From: Longimycelium tulufanense
GTDB lineage: Bacteria; Actinomycetota; Actinomycetes; Mycobacteriales; Pseudonocardiaceae
Length of the DNA stretch: 64,000 bases
Reading direction: 5' to 3'
Assembly (NCBI RefSeq): GCF_014645795.1
Contig: NZ_BMMK01000013.1
Span: 20,391 to 84,390, forward strand
The position numbers and the translations under genes were made by a program. The notes beneath the pieces were generated by a model. The model worked only from the letters and a program-made list of their open reading frames with translations, was not told where the DNA came from and searched no databases. Within the stretch, counting starts at the first letter, position 1; each line of letters starts with the position of its first letter. Shown one piece after another: positions 52,136 through 60,839 of the stretch.

Positions 52136-55100
52136 TCACCACTTGCAGAGGAAATGGTAAACGTAAGGAGAGTGTGCGGAATTGCTGGGCTTGCCGAACA
52201 TTATCTCACAGTTCTGAACAAATACCTTCTTCTCGTACTCGATTCCTTTCTCGACTGCTTCTGATACCACCTCGCGCGCGGTGTGCAATGGGATCCGGTC
52301 GATCATGTCGTGGAAGTCTTTCCTGTTCCTGGGCTTGATCGCGGTTACCCACTCCTCCATGTGCTTGGTCCCGCTCTCCGGAAAGTATATCTTCTTGCCG
52401 TTCTTTGTGGTCAGCTCGAAAGTTTTTGGGATGATTGTGCCGCGATATGCTTCACCGAGGGGCTTGACAGAGTCAACGGCTTTCCTGAGTGCGACAATGA
52501 TGGCGTCGCAGTTGTGAACCAGTAGCTCGAAGTCGGATACGTAGTAGTTGTGGTCTCCTTCGACCTCGAAGTTGTAAACGCTGGTCCGCTCGTCTCGCGT
52601 CGACAAGCTGGAAATTACCGGCTGTGCGCCGTCCCGAGACTGGAGTCTGTCGCCCACCTTCAGCTCGCCGGCTTCGACCCAACCATATCCTACAACCCAG
52701 AATGGATGCTCCGGGGTGGTGTCAACAGTCAGGTCCCCAACGGTGATGGTTACGAGTTTTGTCGCCTCTCTGCTGAACAGGGCGGTGACATGGCGGAGCC
52801 GCGACACACCACTCGTGATATCGCGTGCCCAAACAGTATCTCCGACCTTGATTTGTTCGATTGGCTTGGTTCCGTCCGCGGTCTCCACGGCGGTACCTGC
52901 CGGGAAGCATTTGCACCCCTTGAGTCCGTGAATCGCCTCCAGAGTCTTCCTGCCGGCGGTGGTCCCTTCCAGGAATTTTCCAATGTTGCCAGCCACCTTG
53001 CCTATCGCGCCTGCGATGGCGGGAGCCTTGGCGATGATGGCTACGAGGGATGCGGCATTAACGATGGTCCACAGGCAGCTTTCGACGTTACCTTCACCGA
53101 AGCAGCGGCCCAGATCATTAATGCCGGTGATTTCCAGAAATATTTCTGCGCCGACGTCCTTCAAAAAGTCGACAACCGACTTGTTTGCTGCGCCGAGTCC
53201 CTGTCGATAACGGTCCAGGAGCTCCTGCCCACCTGCGGCGAGTAGAACCCTTTCCTCGTCAGGCGTGAGTCCTGGGGTACCTCCAGTAGATATCTGCTTC
53301 GCGGCCTCCTCGCGGCGCTTGCGCTCCTCTTCACGAGCGGCAGCCTCGGCTCGTTCGGCGGACTTGATTGCTTCCGCAGCGTGCTGGCGGGCATTCTCGG
53401 CAGCCTGGGACGCTTCCTCGGCGTGCTTCTGCGCCTTGTCCGCAGCGGCCCGTGCTGCGGCTGCGTCCTGCTCCGCCTTGGCTGCTGCAGCACGAGCCGC
53501 AGCGGCGTCGCGCTCGGCAGCGCTAGCAGCAGACCGCGCAGTAGCCGCTTCCCGTTCCGCAGCATCCGCCGACTTGCCCGCGATGGCCGCATCCCGTGCG
53601 GCAGCGTTTGCGGCTTCCCGTGCCTTTCGCGCGTCCTCCTGGGCCTGAGCATCAGCTTGATTCGCCCGAGCCGCCGCCTCGCGTGCCTTTGCCCCTTCGA
53701 TCGCCGCGTCCGCGGCGGCCCGCTGAGCCTCGGCCGCCGCCTTTGCTGCGGCCGCGGCCGACTGCGATGCCTTCGCAGCCGCATCAAATGCTGGCTTGAC
53801 CTCGGCAGCCGCCCTATCCGCGGCCTCCTGCGCCTTCTGCGCGGCCTCGATCGCCTCATCCGCCCGTTGCTGGGCGGCCTTGGCCTGCTCGTCCCCTACC
53901 GACTTGGCCTGCTCCGCGACTTCAGCGGCGAAGTCCGCGTCGAGGTCCTTGCCCTCGAATGGGGCCACCACGTTGATTGCGGTGTTTGCCGGTTCGGCAA
54001 TGCCGTGCGATGAGGTACGTGCGGCTAGCGATGCACGAACCGCGATCCCGGCTTGGGTCGCCGCGGATACTGCCTCGTTCGCGGCAGCCTCTGCTTCCGC
54101 CTTGGTCCGCCGAGCCGACCACAGCGCGCGCATCGCCTCGTCGGCTGCCTGCCGTGCGAGATTTGCGGCGTTACGTGCGTGCTCGGCTGCCTTGGCCTCG
54201 GCAGCGGTGGCTTCCGCCGCCTTGGCGTTTGCCTGCACCGCCTCGGCGTGGGTTGTTGCCGCTTCTGCCTCGGCCTTGTTGGCGGCGGCGTTGGCCCGCG
54301 CCGCCGCTGCCTCTGCTTCACGGGCCGCAGCGCGTGCCCGCGCCGCGGCTCGGGTCGCCTCGGTGGCCGCGGCCCGAGCATTTGCAGCGGCACCACTTGC
54401 TACCTGCGCGGCATGCCCGGCCTGCTGCGCCGCGTTGGTGGCGGTATTGGCGTCAGCGCGTGCCTGCCGGGCAGCGTCCCAAGCTTGCGCTTCGTGCGCG
54501 GTGCCCCGCGCTTGTGCCGCCGTGGCCGCCATCGCTTCCGCTCGCGCCACAGCCGCCTGCCGGCGCTGTTCGGCATCCCAGGCGCGTTGCCGTGCGGTTG
54601 CAGCGTTGGATTCCTCGTCGCGGGCCTTACCGAGGGCGTCCTTGGCGATCCGTTCGCGTTCCTCGGCGCCGGTCCGAGCATTCGCGGCGATGCGGCCCTG
54701 GTATTCGGCGTTCGCGCGGGCGCGTGCGGCGATGGCTGCCTGCTGCTGGGCGCGTTGCCTTGCCGCAGCGGCGTTCGCGCGCTCCCGCTCGGCCCGCTGG
54801 CGAGCCTCGGCGGCCTTGCGTTGTTCGGCCTCGGCGGTCAGCCGGGCTTGGCGGGTGCGCTCGGCCGCGTCCCATGCCCGGCGTTCGGCGGCCTCGGCCT
54901 CCTGCCGCGCCTGCTTGGCGTGGTTGGCCGCGTTCCGGGCGGCAGTCGCCTGCTCCTGAGCGGCCTTGGCGATCGCCTCGGCCGAGCGGGCGTGCTGCTC
55001 GGCCTGCTCCCGCCAACGCCGCGCCTGCTCCGCGTGGGCCTCGGCCTTCTGCTGCCCTTCCTGGGCCTTGTCCGTGGCCTCAGTGGCTTCGATGGCGTGC

Positions 55101-56263
55101 TGCGCGGTCTCGGCCGCGCCAACGGCCGCCTTGGCCGCATCCGCCATCCCCCTGGCGATCCGGGCCCAGTCCGCCCCGTAGGTCAGACCGGTCTCGACCA
55201 GGACCTTTGCCTCGCCATCCGCAGTGACGGCGGCCTTGTGCGCGTCATCGGCCGCCTGGCGGACGTACTCCAGCTGACGCGCGACCTCGCGCTTGACCTC
55301 GGAGAATGACCCGTTGTGGTGGCCACCAGCGGAGTTCGCCGCGAGGATCTGGGCGGCCTTGCGCGCCTCGTTGGCCGCCGAGACCATCGCATTCGCCGCA
55401 CGCTGCAACGCACGCACGCCCTTGCCGTGCGCGGAAAGCAGGTTCTTGCGTGCCTCGGAAGCACGAGCGGCCTTCTTGGCCAGCTCACTCAGTTCCTCGG
55501 CCGCCTTGTCGCGTTCGCGTTGCTGCTTGAGAGTTCCCTCGAACGCCTTGGCGTCCCGTTCGGCGGCCGGCAGGTAGCCGTTCTTGAGGAAGTCGACGAT
55601 GGCTTCATCGGTACCGGCGTCGAGCGCGGCCTGTGCGGCCTTCTTCACCTCGGGCCCGCCGGAGCCGGCGAGCATCTGGACCCGCGAGCAAAGCAGGTCC
55701 ATCCGCTCGCGCTCGGCCTTGGCGTTGGCCTCGTCGCGCGACTTGGCGATATCGGCGCCGTAGTCGAGGAAAGCGGCCCGGTCGTAATCGGACCCGGCGA
55801 GAACCCGATCCACCTCGGCGTTGAAGATCGGCCCACCGGTGCCCGCCATCTTCTCGATGGCCGCCCGGTTGTGCCGGGCCGTCTCCTGCTTACGTGCCTT
55901 GGCGCGGGCCCTCGCCTCCGGCTCACCGGTGGTGAGGAACTCCATGACCGCTTCGTCGGTCTGGGCATCCAATGCGGCCTGGGCCGCGACCCGGACCTCG
56001 ACGTCCTCGTCGAGCTCGGCGATGTCGGCAACGAGTTGGCGCAGCCGCGGGTCGGAGTCCGGCAGGCCGCTCTTACCGTTCCACTCCTGGTACTCCGACT
56101 TCGGCATCGGCCGTGCCGAGCCGGTGGAAGGCTCGGACTCCTCGGCGGCAGCCGTAGCAACGAACGGGCTGGACGGCCGAACCGCCGGGTCGATCAGCCC
56201 GGCCAACAACAGTAATGCGAGCAGTGATACCAGGAATCTTCGGGCGCATCGGACAGTGCGCAC
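52136..56263 (-). CDS. Polymorphic toxin: ALF repeats, Ala-rich coiled coil, Hint domain, C-terminal toxin module
   Basis: Exported protein of about 1375 residues. Signal or anchor helix (RRFLVSLLALLLLAGLI) at the N-terminus; three ALF repeats at about 60-240 (AAQAALDAQTDEAVMEFLTTG, NAEVDRVLAGSDYDRAAFLD, AAQAALDAGTDEAIVDFLKNG); about 700 residues of Ala/Glu/Arg coiled coil; a hydrophobic patch (TIVNAASLVAIIAKAPAIAG); a Hint domain at about 1119-1252 with Cys1 in CFPAGTAVE, block-B TPEHPFW and terminal VHNC; then 123 residues with no recognised family (TKHMEEWVTAIKPRNRKDFH, ending YHFLCKW). Hint should release the C-terminal module by self-cleavage. GTG 56263 follows GGGGG; TTG 56266 or 56269 are alternatives. 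The tail is AT-rich. Confidence 0.9.
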   Translation of the reverse strand: MRTVRCARRFLVSLLALLLLAGLIDPAVRPSSPFVATAAAEESEPSTGSARPMPKSEYQEWNGKSGLPDSDPRLRQLVADIAELDEDVEVRVAAQAALDAQTDEAVMEFLTTGEPEARARAKARKQETARHNRAAIEKMAGTGGPIFNAEVDRVLAGSDYDRAAFLDYGADIAKSRDEANAKAERERMDLLCSRVQMLAGSGGPEVKKAAQAALDAGTDEAIVDFLKNGYLPAAERDAKAFEGTLKQQRERDKAAEELSELAKKAARASEARKNLLSAHGKGVRALQRAANAMVSAANEARKAAQILAANSAGGHHNGSFSEVKREVARQLEYVRQAADDAHKAAVTADGEAKVLVETGLTYGADWARIARGMADAAKAAVGAAETAQHAIEATEATDKAQEGQQKAEAHAEQARRWREQAEQHARSAEAIAKAAQEQATAARNAANHAKQARQEAEAAERRAWDAAERTRQARLTAEAEQRKAAEARQRAERERANAAAARQRAQQQAAIAARARANAEYQGRIAANARTGAEERERIAKDALGKARDEESNAATARQRAWDAEQRRQAAVARAEAMAATAAQARGTAHEAQAWDAARQARADANTATNAAQQAGHAAQVASGAAANARAAATEATRAAARARAAAREAEAAAARANAAANKAEAEAATTHAEAVQANAKAAEATAAEAKAAEHARNAANLARQAADEAMRALWSARRTKAEAEAAANEAVSAATQAGIAVRASLAARTSSHGIAEPANTAINVVAPFEGKDLDADFAAEVAEQAKSVGDEQAKAAQQRADEAIEAAQKAQEAADRAAAEVKPAFDAAAKASQSAAAAAKAAAEAQRAAADAAIEGAKAREAAARANQADAQAQEDARKAREAANAAARDAAIAGKSADAAEREAATARSAASAAERDAAAARAAAAKAEQDAAAARAAADKAQKHAEEASQAAENARQHAAEAIKSAERAEAAAREEERKRREEAAKQISTGGTPGLTPDEERVLLAAGGQELLDRYRQGLGAANKSVVDFLKDVGAEIFLEITGINDLGRCFGEGNVESCLWTIVNAASLVAIIAKAPAIAGAIGKVAGNIGKFLEGTTAGRKTLEAIHGLKGCKCFPAGTAVETADGTKPIEQIKVGDTVWARDITSGVSRLRHVTALFSREATKLVTITVGDLTVDTTPEHPFWVVGYGWVEAGELKVGDRLQSRDGAQPVISSLSTRDERTSVYNFEVEGDHNYYVSDFELLVHNCDAIIVALRKAVDSVKPLGEAYRGTIIPKTFELTTKNGKKIYFPESGTKHMEEWVTAIKPRNRKDFHDMIDRIPLHTAREVVSEAVEKGIEYEKKVFVQNCEIMFGKPSNSAHSPYVYHFLCKW

Positions 56264-56351
56264 CAACAACCCCCATTCATATCAAGGGAAAACAACACCA
56301 CCACGCGGTAACGCGAGGTGCCTTCTCTGATACGACCGGACTGGTGTCCGG

Positions 56352-57437
56352 TCAGCTCTTCGACCGGAGCATGCGCTGTTCACCCGCGAGCGCCTGCTCC
56401 AACAGCGAATTCCAGAATCGGGACTGCTCGGTGATGGTCTCTCGCTCAGCGGTCCACTGCTTCTCGGTCTCTGCCGAGAAACCGACGACCGCCGCCCAGT
56501 TTGGTCCGGTGGCGTCCTGCGCCGCGGCCGCAACCGCCCGCCAGTTCGCAGCCTGCTCCCGCGCAACCCTTTCCGCGTCGGCCCATGCGCTCCGCGGTGC
56601 CTTGGTGTGGTCAGCAACCTTGCGCCACGCGCGGACAGCAGCAGCGCGAGCCTACTCGGCAGCCTCGCCGGCCGTCTCTGATGCGGCCTTCTCCGCCGCC
56701 TTGGCCTCGCCGATCAGCCTCTCAACCGTTGCGCGCCAGCCAACTTCGTTGTCAGCCATCCGCATGCGGTGACCCTCGAGGTCAAGCCGTGCGGCGCTAG
56801 CCCAGTCGTAGGCGAAGAACTCGACCAGATCGTTTTCTACGGCCGCTGGCCGAACCGCCCATGTGGCCGCGGCACGGACCTGCACGCCGGGGGCGTGCTC
56901 GGCGAGCTTGCGCACGTAGTTCCGGTCGTCCTCGGTGAGCGCTCGCGTCTGCTCCCCGGATGCTTCTCGGGCCCACCTGTCGCGCTCCTTGGCCTCCGCA
57001 TAGCCGGTGCGTGCGAACCGTTCGCGGTCCGCGTCCGTGCCGTTGACAGCACGTTGCGCTGCCGCGTGCACCTCTGGGGCGAACTCGGCGGTATGCGTCT
57101 CCGACACCCTGCGGGCGAAGTCCGCGTTGCGTGCTTTCTGCTGCTCCGCAAGCTTCTTCGCGTAGGGGAACTCGGTGTTGAGAAACCTCACCAGCGCGGC
57201 TTCCCCATTCGGGGAGATCAGAGCACGCATTGCGGCAGCACGAACCGTTGAGCGTGGGTCTCGGCGAGCGATCCACCAGACGAGCCTTCGGTTCGCCGAC
57301 TCCTCAGCAGCCGCGTGGCGACTGTCGAAGGCCGACGTGGACTCGACGGCGAGTGCAGCACCAGTGGCTGGCCCGATGAGAGCGCAACTCGTCGAGATGA
57401 TCAAAAGAAGTGCTCTGACAGACGCACGGGTGCGCAA
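56352..57437 (-). pseudogene. ALF-repeat exported protein interrupted by one in-frame TAG
   Basis: TTG 57437 follows GGAGGAA and starts a signal peptide (VRALLLIISTSCALIGPATGAALA), followed by ALF-type repeats (AAMRALISPNGEAALVRFLN, AAAQRAVNGTDADRERFA, AATWAVRPAAVENDLVEF). A TAG at 56654-56652 stops the frame after GEAAE, yet the same frame continues for 99 codons of normal coding sequence (AVRAWRKVADHTKAP, AWADAERVAREQAANW, QSRFWNSLLEQALAGEQ) to TGA at 56352. A single C-to-T change (CAG to TAG) would explain it. The intact protein would have 361 residues. It is upstream of the toxin gene on the same strand, with 88 bases between. Confidence 0.8.
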
Positions 57438-57611
57438 CTGTTCCTCCCCCTCCGGAACAACGACATGAAAGTGCACGCCGTCCGGTTCCGGCGGGCCCCG
57501 GGGCCGAACCCTAACGCAGACTTCACATGTGGACCAACCGCTTGAAAGCGGACGAGGTACTATCCGTTCGGCGCAACCTAGCCGGATATCGGGCGCAACT
57601 CGTTCGGCCTA

Positions 57612-57648
57612 CGACTTTCGTCGGGCGATCACCCTACTTTCGTAGGGT
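57612..57648 (-). terminator. Tandem GAAA-tetraloop hairpins after the Lrp-type gene
   Basis: On the minus strand ACCCTAC-GAAA-GTAGGGT (57648-57631) and CGAC-GAAA-GTCG (57623-57612) form two short hairpins, the first 16 bases after the Lrp-type stop. Both loops are GNRA type. They probably end or stabilise the regulator transcript; no U-tract follows. Confidence 0.55.
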
Positions 57649-57663
57649 TTCGGTACGCGAGAG

Positions 57664-58140
57664 CTACTTGTCCGTGCGGGTGTTCTTGGCCAGTGGTGGC
57701 GCCTGGTGTTCCTTCACGACCTTCATGGTGAACTGCGAGGTGACGCGGGCGACGCCGGGCAGGCTGACCAGCTTGTTGATGTAGAGCGACTCGTACGCGG
57801 CGAGGTCGGGCACGGCGACCCACACCAGGAAGTCGGGGTTGCCGAACATGCGGCGACACTCGACGACCTCCTCCAGCGCGGACACCTGCTCCTCGAACGC
57901 GCTGATCGTGGCCTGCTCCTGGTGCGCCATGGTGATGTGCACCAGGACCTGGAACCCGCGGCCGATCGTGTCCGGGTCGATCGTGGCGTGGTAACCGGTG
58001 ATCACCCCGGACGCCTCGAGCTGGCGGATCCGGCGCAGGCAGGGCGACGGGCTGAGTCCCACGCGGGCCGCCAGTTCCACGTTGGTCAGGCGCCCGTCGG
58101 ACTGGAGCTGGGTGATGATTGCGCGATCAATCGCATCCAC
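57664..58140 (-). CDS. Lrp/AsnC-family transcriptional regulator
   Basis: Regulator of about 158 residues. N-terminal helix-turn-helix: DAIDRAIITQLQSDGRLTNV, ELAARVGLSPSPCLRRIRQLE; C-terminal RAM/AsnC ligand domain with HITMAHQEQATISAFEEQV, GNPDFLVWVAVPDLAAYE and VTSQFTMKVVKEH. It likely binds an amino acid and controls the divergent EamA exporter, the usual arrangement. GTG 58140 gives the normal family length; ATG 58191 would add 17 residues. Neither has a good ribosome site, so a leaderless message is possible. Confidence 0.92.
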   Translation of the reverse strand: MDAIDRAIITQLQSDGRLTNVELAARVGLSPSPCLRRIRQLEASGVITGYHATIDPDTIGRGFQVLVHITMAHQEQATISAFEEQVSALEEVVECRRMFGNPDFLVWVAVPDLAAYESLYINKLVSLPGVARVTSQFTMKVVKEHQAPPLAKNTRTDK

Positions 58141-58288
58141 GACACAAGATGCTAATTGAGCGCACTGACGTGGCAGAAGAAGGTCACACATGTCACGCCT
58201 TTGAAACTAGTGTTCTTGTGGGGCGAGGCCAGGGCCTATCAGCCAGCTCTCCCGAAAAGGATCTTGTTGGCACGGATCGGGATGTGCT

Positions 58289-59239
58289 GTGACAGTGACA
58301 ATAACCACGGCAGATGAAACGAGAAACGTCGTGCTGGATCAACAGCAAGCCGTCAGCGGGTCTGGCATGCGTGTGGGCGAGAGCCGAGGCTGGGCCTATT
58401 TCGCGTTGCTGTCGACCGCAACACTCTGGGCGAGCGCCTTCCCCGCGATTCGTGTGGCCTTGCCAGAATACGGTCCGTCCAACCTGGCGGTCGCTCGGCT
58501 GGTGGTTGCGTCAATCGCGTTGCTGTTGGCGGCCCCAGTTCTGGGGATTCGCAGGCCAGGGGTGCGTGACCTCCCGCTGATCGGTGCCGGAGCCGTGGCC
58601 ACCGCCGGATACCAGTTCCTCCTCAACTGGGGTGAGGTGCACGCGTCATCGGGAACCGCCAGCCTGATGGTCGCCACCGCGCCAATCTACACCGCGATCC
58701 TCGCCGCGTTCCTCTTGCGAGAGCGGGTAACTCGGCGTCGCGCTGCCGGCATGGCGATTGCTTTCCTTGGTACCGCTGTGATCGCGTGGGCCCAGGGTGG
58801 TGCCACCATCGACCTCACGGCGCTCGTGTTGCTCGGCGCGGCGATCGCACAAGGCGCGTACATGGCGGTGTCCAAGCCGCTCACCGCGCGGTACCGCGGA
58901 CCAGAGGTTGCCTGCTACACGATCTGGGGTGCCACGTTGATGCTGATTCCGTTGTCGCCCAACGCATTTACGGCCATGCGCGATGCCTCCTGGTCAGCAA
59001 CCACAGCCGTGCTACTTCTCGGCGTCGGCGCCTCCGCCATCGCGTACATGACCTGGGGCTACGCGGTGGCCAAGCTGGATGCGTCGCTAGCCTCGATGGC
59101 GCTCTATCTGGTGCCGGCCATTGCAATTGCGGTCGCCTACGTCTGGCTCGGCGAGCGCCCGGGCGCGATCGAGTTGCTGGGCGGCGCCGTGATCATGGCA
59201 GGGGTATTGATGGCGATGACCCGACCCCGGAAAACCTGA
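58289..59239 (+). CDS. EamA/DMT-family exporter
   Basis: Membrane transporter of 316 residues with ten hydrophobic segments arranged as two EamA repeats (ATLWASAFPAIRVALPEYGP in the first; ALVLLGAAIAQGAYMAVSKP opening the second) and the end LGERPGAIELLGGAVIMAGV. Such proteins export amino acids or other small metabolites. The hydrophilic N-terminus is about 30 residues; GTG 58289 is the first start, with no clear ribosome site. The gene is divergent from the Lrp-type regulator, which suggests amino-acid-responsive expression. A strong hairpin follows. Confidence 0.9.
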   Translation: MTVTITTADETRNVVLDQQQAVSGSGMRVGESRGWAYFALLSTATLWASAFPAIRVALPEYGPSNLAVARLVVASIALLLAAPVLGIRRPGVRDLPLIGAGAVATAGYQFLLNWGEVHASSGTASLMVATAPIYTAILAAFLLRERVTRRRAAGMAIAFLGTAVIAWAQGGATIDLTALVLLGAAIAQGAYMAVSKPLTARYRGPEVACYTIWGATLMLIPLSPNAFTAMRDASWSATTAVLLLGVGASAIAYMTWGYAVAKLDASLASMALYLVPAIAIAVAYVWLGERPGAIELLGGAVIMAGVLMAMTRPRKT

Positions 59240-59272
59240 CCATGGTAAGCGAACGAAAGGAAGCAAGGAGGA

Positions 59273-59308
59273 CGGAAGGGGCTGCCGGGATCCCGGCAGC
59301 CCCTTCCG
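59273..59308 (+). terminator. Strong hairpin terminator after the EamA exporter
   Basis: A 36-base perfect self-complementary sequence with a 16-bp stem around GATC, 34 bases after the stop codon. No T-run follows on the plus strand. Being the longest perfect stem in the window, it should block transcription from either side. Confidence 0.8.
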
Positions 59309-59360
59309 TGCCGACCGCTGGTCACTTCGGCCAACCGACGAGGCTGGTCGTGGGCCGCAC

Positions 59361-59473
59361 TTGTCCACAGCCCGTCAAGTTGTCCACAGGCGCGGTCCCG
59401 TGTCTTGCGACGAAATCTTGACGATCAGTAAGCTCGACGCGGGGCGTGAGCCCCCGGGATGGGCGGGGGCTGT
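59361..59473 (+). promoter_or_regulatory. Intergenic element copy 2: paired DnaA-box-like 9-mers, promoter-like motif, G-rich string
   Basis: Two TTGTCCACA boxes (59361-59369 and 59380-59388) lie 19 bases apart in the same orientation. TAAGCTCG starts at 59429, 49 bases after the second box, and GGGCGGGGGCTGT at 59461-59473, 32 bases further; both distances equal those in copy 1 at 16604. GGGGC...GCCCCC between them can form a hairpin. TTGCGA (59406-59411) with TAAGCT gives an 17-bp spaced promoter-like pair. A GGCGTGAGC/GCTCACGCC pair could close a larger RNA fold ending near 59537. Confidence 0.7.
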
Positions 59474-59527
59474 GACCAGCGGCTTTCCGCCTTACTGGGG
59501 CGGATGGTTCCGTTGGACGGACAGCGC

Positions 59528-60133
59528 TCACGCCGCCAAGTCGGCGTAGACGATCACGTTGTCCTTGTAGCTGTGTGCCGCCTTGTCGAAGGCGCCACCG
59601 CAGGTGATCAGGCGGAGCTCGGCCTTGTCGGTGTCGCCGTACACGGCGTCCTCCGGGAACTTGTCCTTCGGCACCTGCTCCACTCGCTTGACCACGAACT
59701 TGAGATCCTTGTCGTCGCTGCGCTTGACGAAGACCTCGTCCCCGGCCTTCAACTCGTGCAGCTTGAAGAAGATGCCGGGCTGCCCCTCACCGTCGACGTG
59801 GCCCAGGACGATCGCCGGCCCCTTCTCCCCGGGCACCGGGCTGAACCGGTACCACGCCGCCTGCATCGGCTTCTTGGCGCTGGGCACCTGCATGGTTCCG
59901 TCCTCGTTCATCGAAACCCGGATGAGTGAGGACTCCGCACCGATCTTCGGTACTCGAACCTGCACCGGCCTGGGCTTGCCATCGGACTCCGCGGCGGCTG
60001 CTGGTGCCGTACTGCCCTTTTCGTTGCTGGCGGCCGGCGCATCGGAGGAGCCGCAACCGGCAAGCGCCATCACACCCGCGAGGAGCAGCGTGGCCACGAG
60101 GCCGCGGCCACTCCGCCTTCCGAACATGCGCAT
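59528..60133 (-). CDS. Class F-type sortase with lipoprotein signal
   Basis: Extracytoplasmic transpeptidase of 201 residues. The N-terminus has a lipobox LAGC (Cys27), so it is probably lipid-anchored instead of carrying the usual transmembrane helix. The sortase core shows RPVQVRVPKIGAESSLIRV, catalytic His in VLGHVDGEG (H112) and catalytic Cys in RLITCGG (C178). The C-terminal SYKDNVIVYADL has Lys190 near where an Arg may be expected; alignment is needed. ATG 60133 lies one base after the stop of the partner gene, so the two are coupled. Confidence 0.88.
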   Translation of the reverse strand: MRMFGRRSGRGLVATLLLAGVMALAGCGSSDAPAASNEKGSTAPAAAAESDGKPRPVQVRVPKIGAESSLIRVSMNEDGTMQVPSAKKPMQAAWYRFSPVPGEKGPAIVLGHVDGEGQPGIFFKLHELKAGDEVFVKRSDDKDLKFVVKRVEQVPKDKFPEDAVYGDTDKAELRLITCGGAFDKAAHSYKDNVIVYADLAA

Positions 60134-60134
60134 G

Positions 60135-60839
60135 TCAGATCTGGGCGGTGCCGCCGAAGCCGGTCTCGACGCCACCCTTCGGCACGAACTTCACCTGGTT
60201 CTTGGCCTGCGGCTGGCCGGACTTGACGCTCGTGCCGGCCTTCTTCGCCTTGGCAATGTCCGCGCGGGCCAGCGTGGTGGTGTAGTTCTTGCCACCACAC
60301 TTCGCGGTGACAGTGATGTCACCGTTGCCGCTCGGCTTGGCCACGGCCTCCCACATGCGCCTGTTCTCGTCGTTCTGGCGCAGCGGCTGGATGTCCAGGA
60401 CCGGCGACGAGACCTCGGGCTTCCCGGCCGCGCAGGTCGCGCCGACGAATACGAACGAACCGTCCGGCGAGGCAACGAGGAACACGCCGTCCATACCGGG
60501 TCCCTCGTCGCCCGGGCGCGACGGACCGGAGGAGCTGTCAGTCCCGCCCGGGTTGCTCGGCTTCGGTTCCTTGGGCTTGTCCGAATCGGTTGGGTCGGCC
60601 GGCTTCGGGTCCTTCGACTTGTCAGCGTCGTTCTGCTCGGCCGGCTTGCTCTGCTCAGCCTGGTCGGCCGGCTTGTCCTTGTCGGTCCCCGGCTTCTGCT
60701 TGGCCGGTGCATTCGTCGAGCTCTCGGCGGCCGGAGCGGACGGGTTGGTCTCCTCGGCCGCCGCACTCGGCACGACGACAGCGGCAAGCAGTGTACCGGC
60801 GGCAAGCACGCCAGCAGCCAGGCCCAGAGGCTTTCTCAC
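60135..60839 (-). CDS. Secreted Lys/Pro/Asp-rich protein paired with sortase F
   Basis: Exported protein of 234 residues. Signal peptide (LGLAAGVLAAGTLLAAVVV to SAAA), a long charged linker rich in Lys, Pro, Asp and Glu (about 35-100), then a globular C-terminal domain with two Cys (GATCAAGKP and TAKCGGKNY). The end reads VPKGGVETGFGGTA, which resembles short sequences found beside class F sortases, without a hydrophobic tail for a classical sorting signal. GTG 60839 has GGGGA six bases upstream; ATG 60857 is less well supported. It is probably a substrate or accessory protein of the sortase. Confidence 0.75.
   Translation of the reverse strand: MRKPLGLAAGVLAAGTLLAAVVVPSAAAEETNPSAPAAESSTNAPAKQKPGTDKDKPADQAEQSKPAEQNDADKSKDPKPADPTDSDKPKEPKPSNPGGTDSSSGPSRPGDEGPGMDGVFLVASPDGSFVFVGATCAAGKPEVSSPVLDIQPLRQNDENRRMWEAVAKPSGNGDITVTAKCGGKNYTTTLARADIAKAKKAGTSVKSGQPQAKNQVKFVPKGGVETGFGGTAQI

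Noticed and set aside
53796..54959. Long plus-strand frame opposite the toxin coiled coil, very rich in Ala, Ser and Cys
   Set aside because: It mirrors the Ala/Glu/Arg coiled-coil codons in reverse; no start signal or domain.
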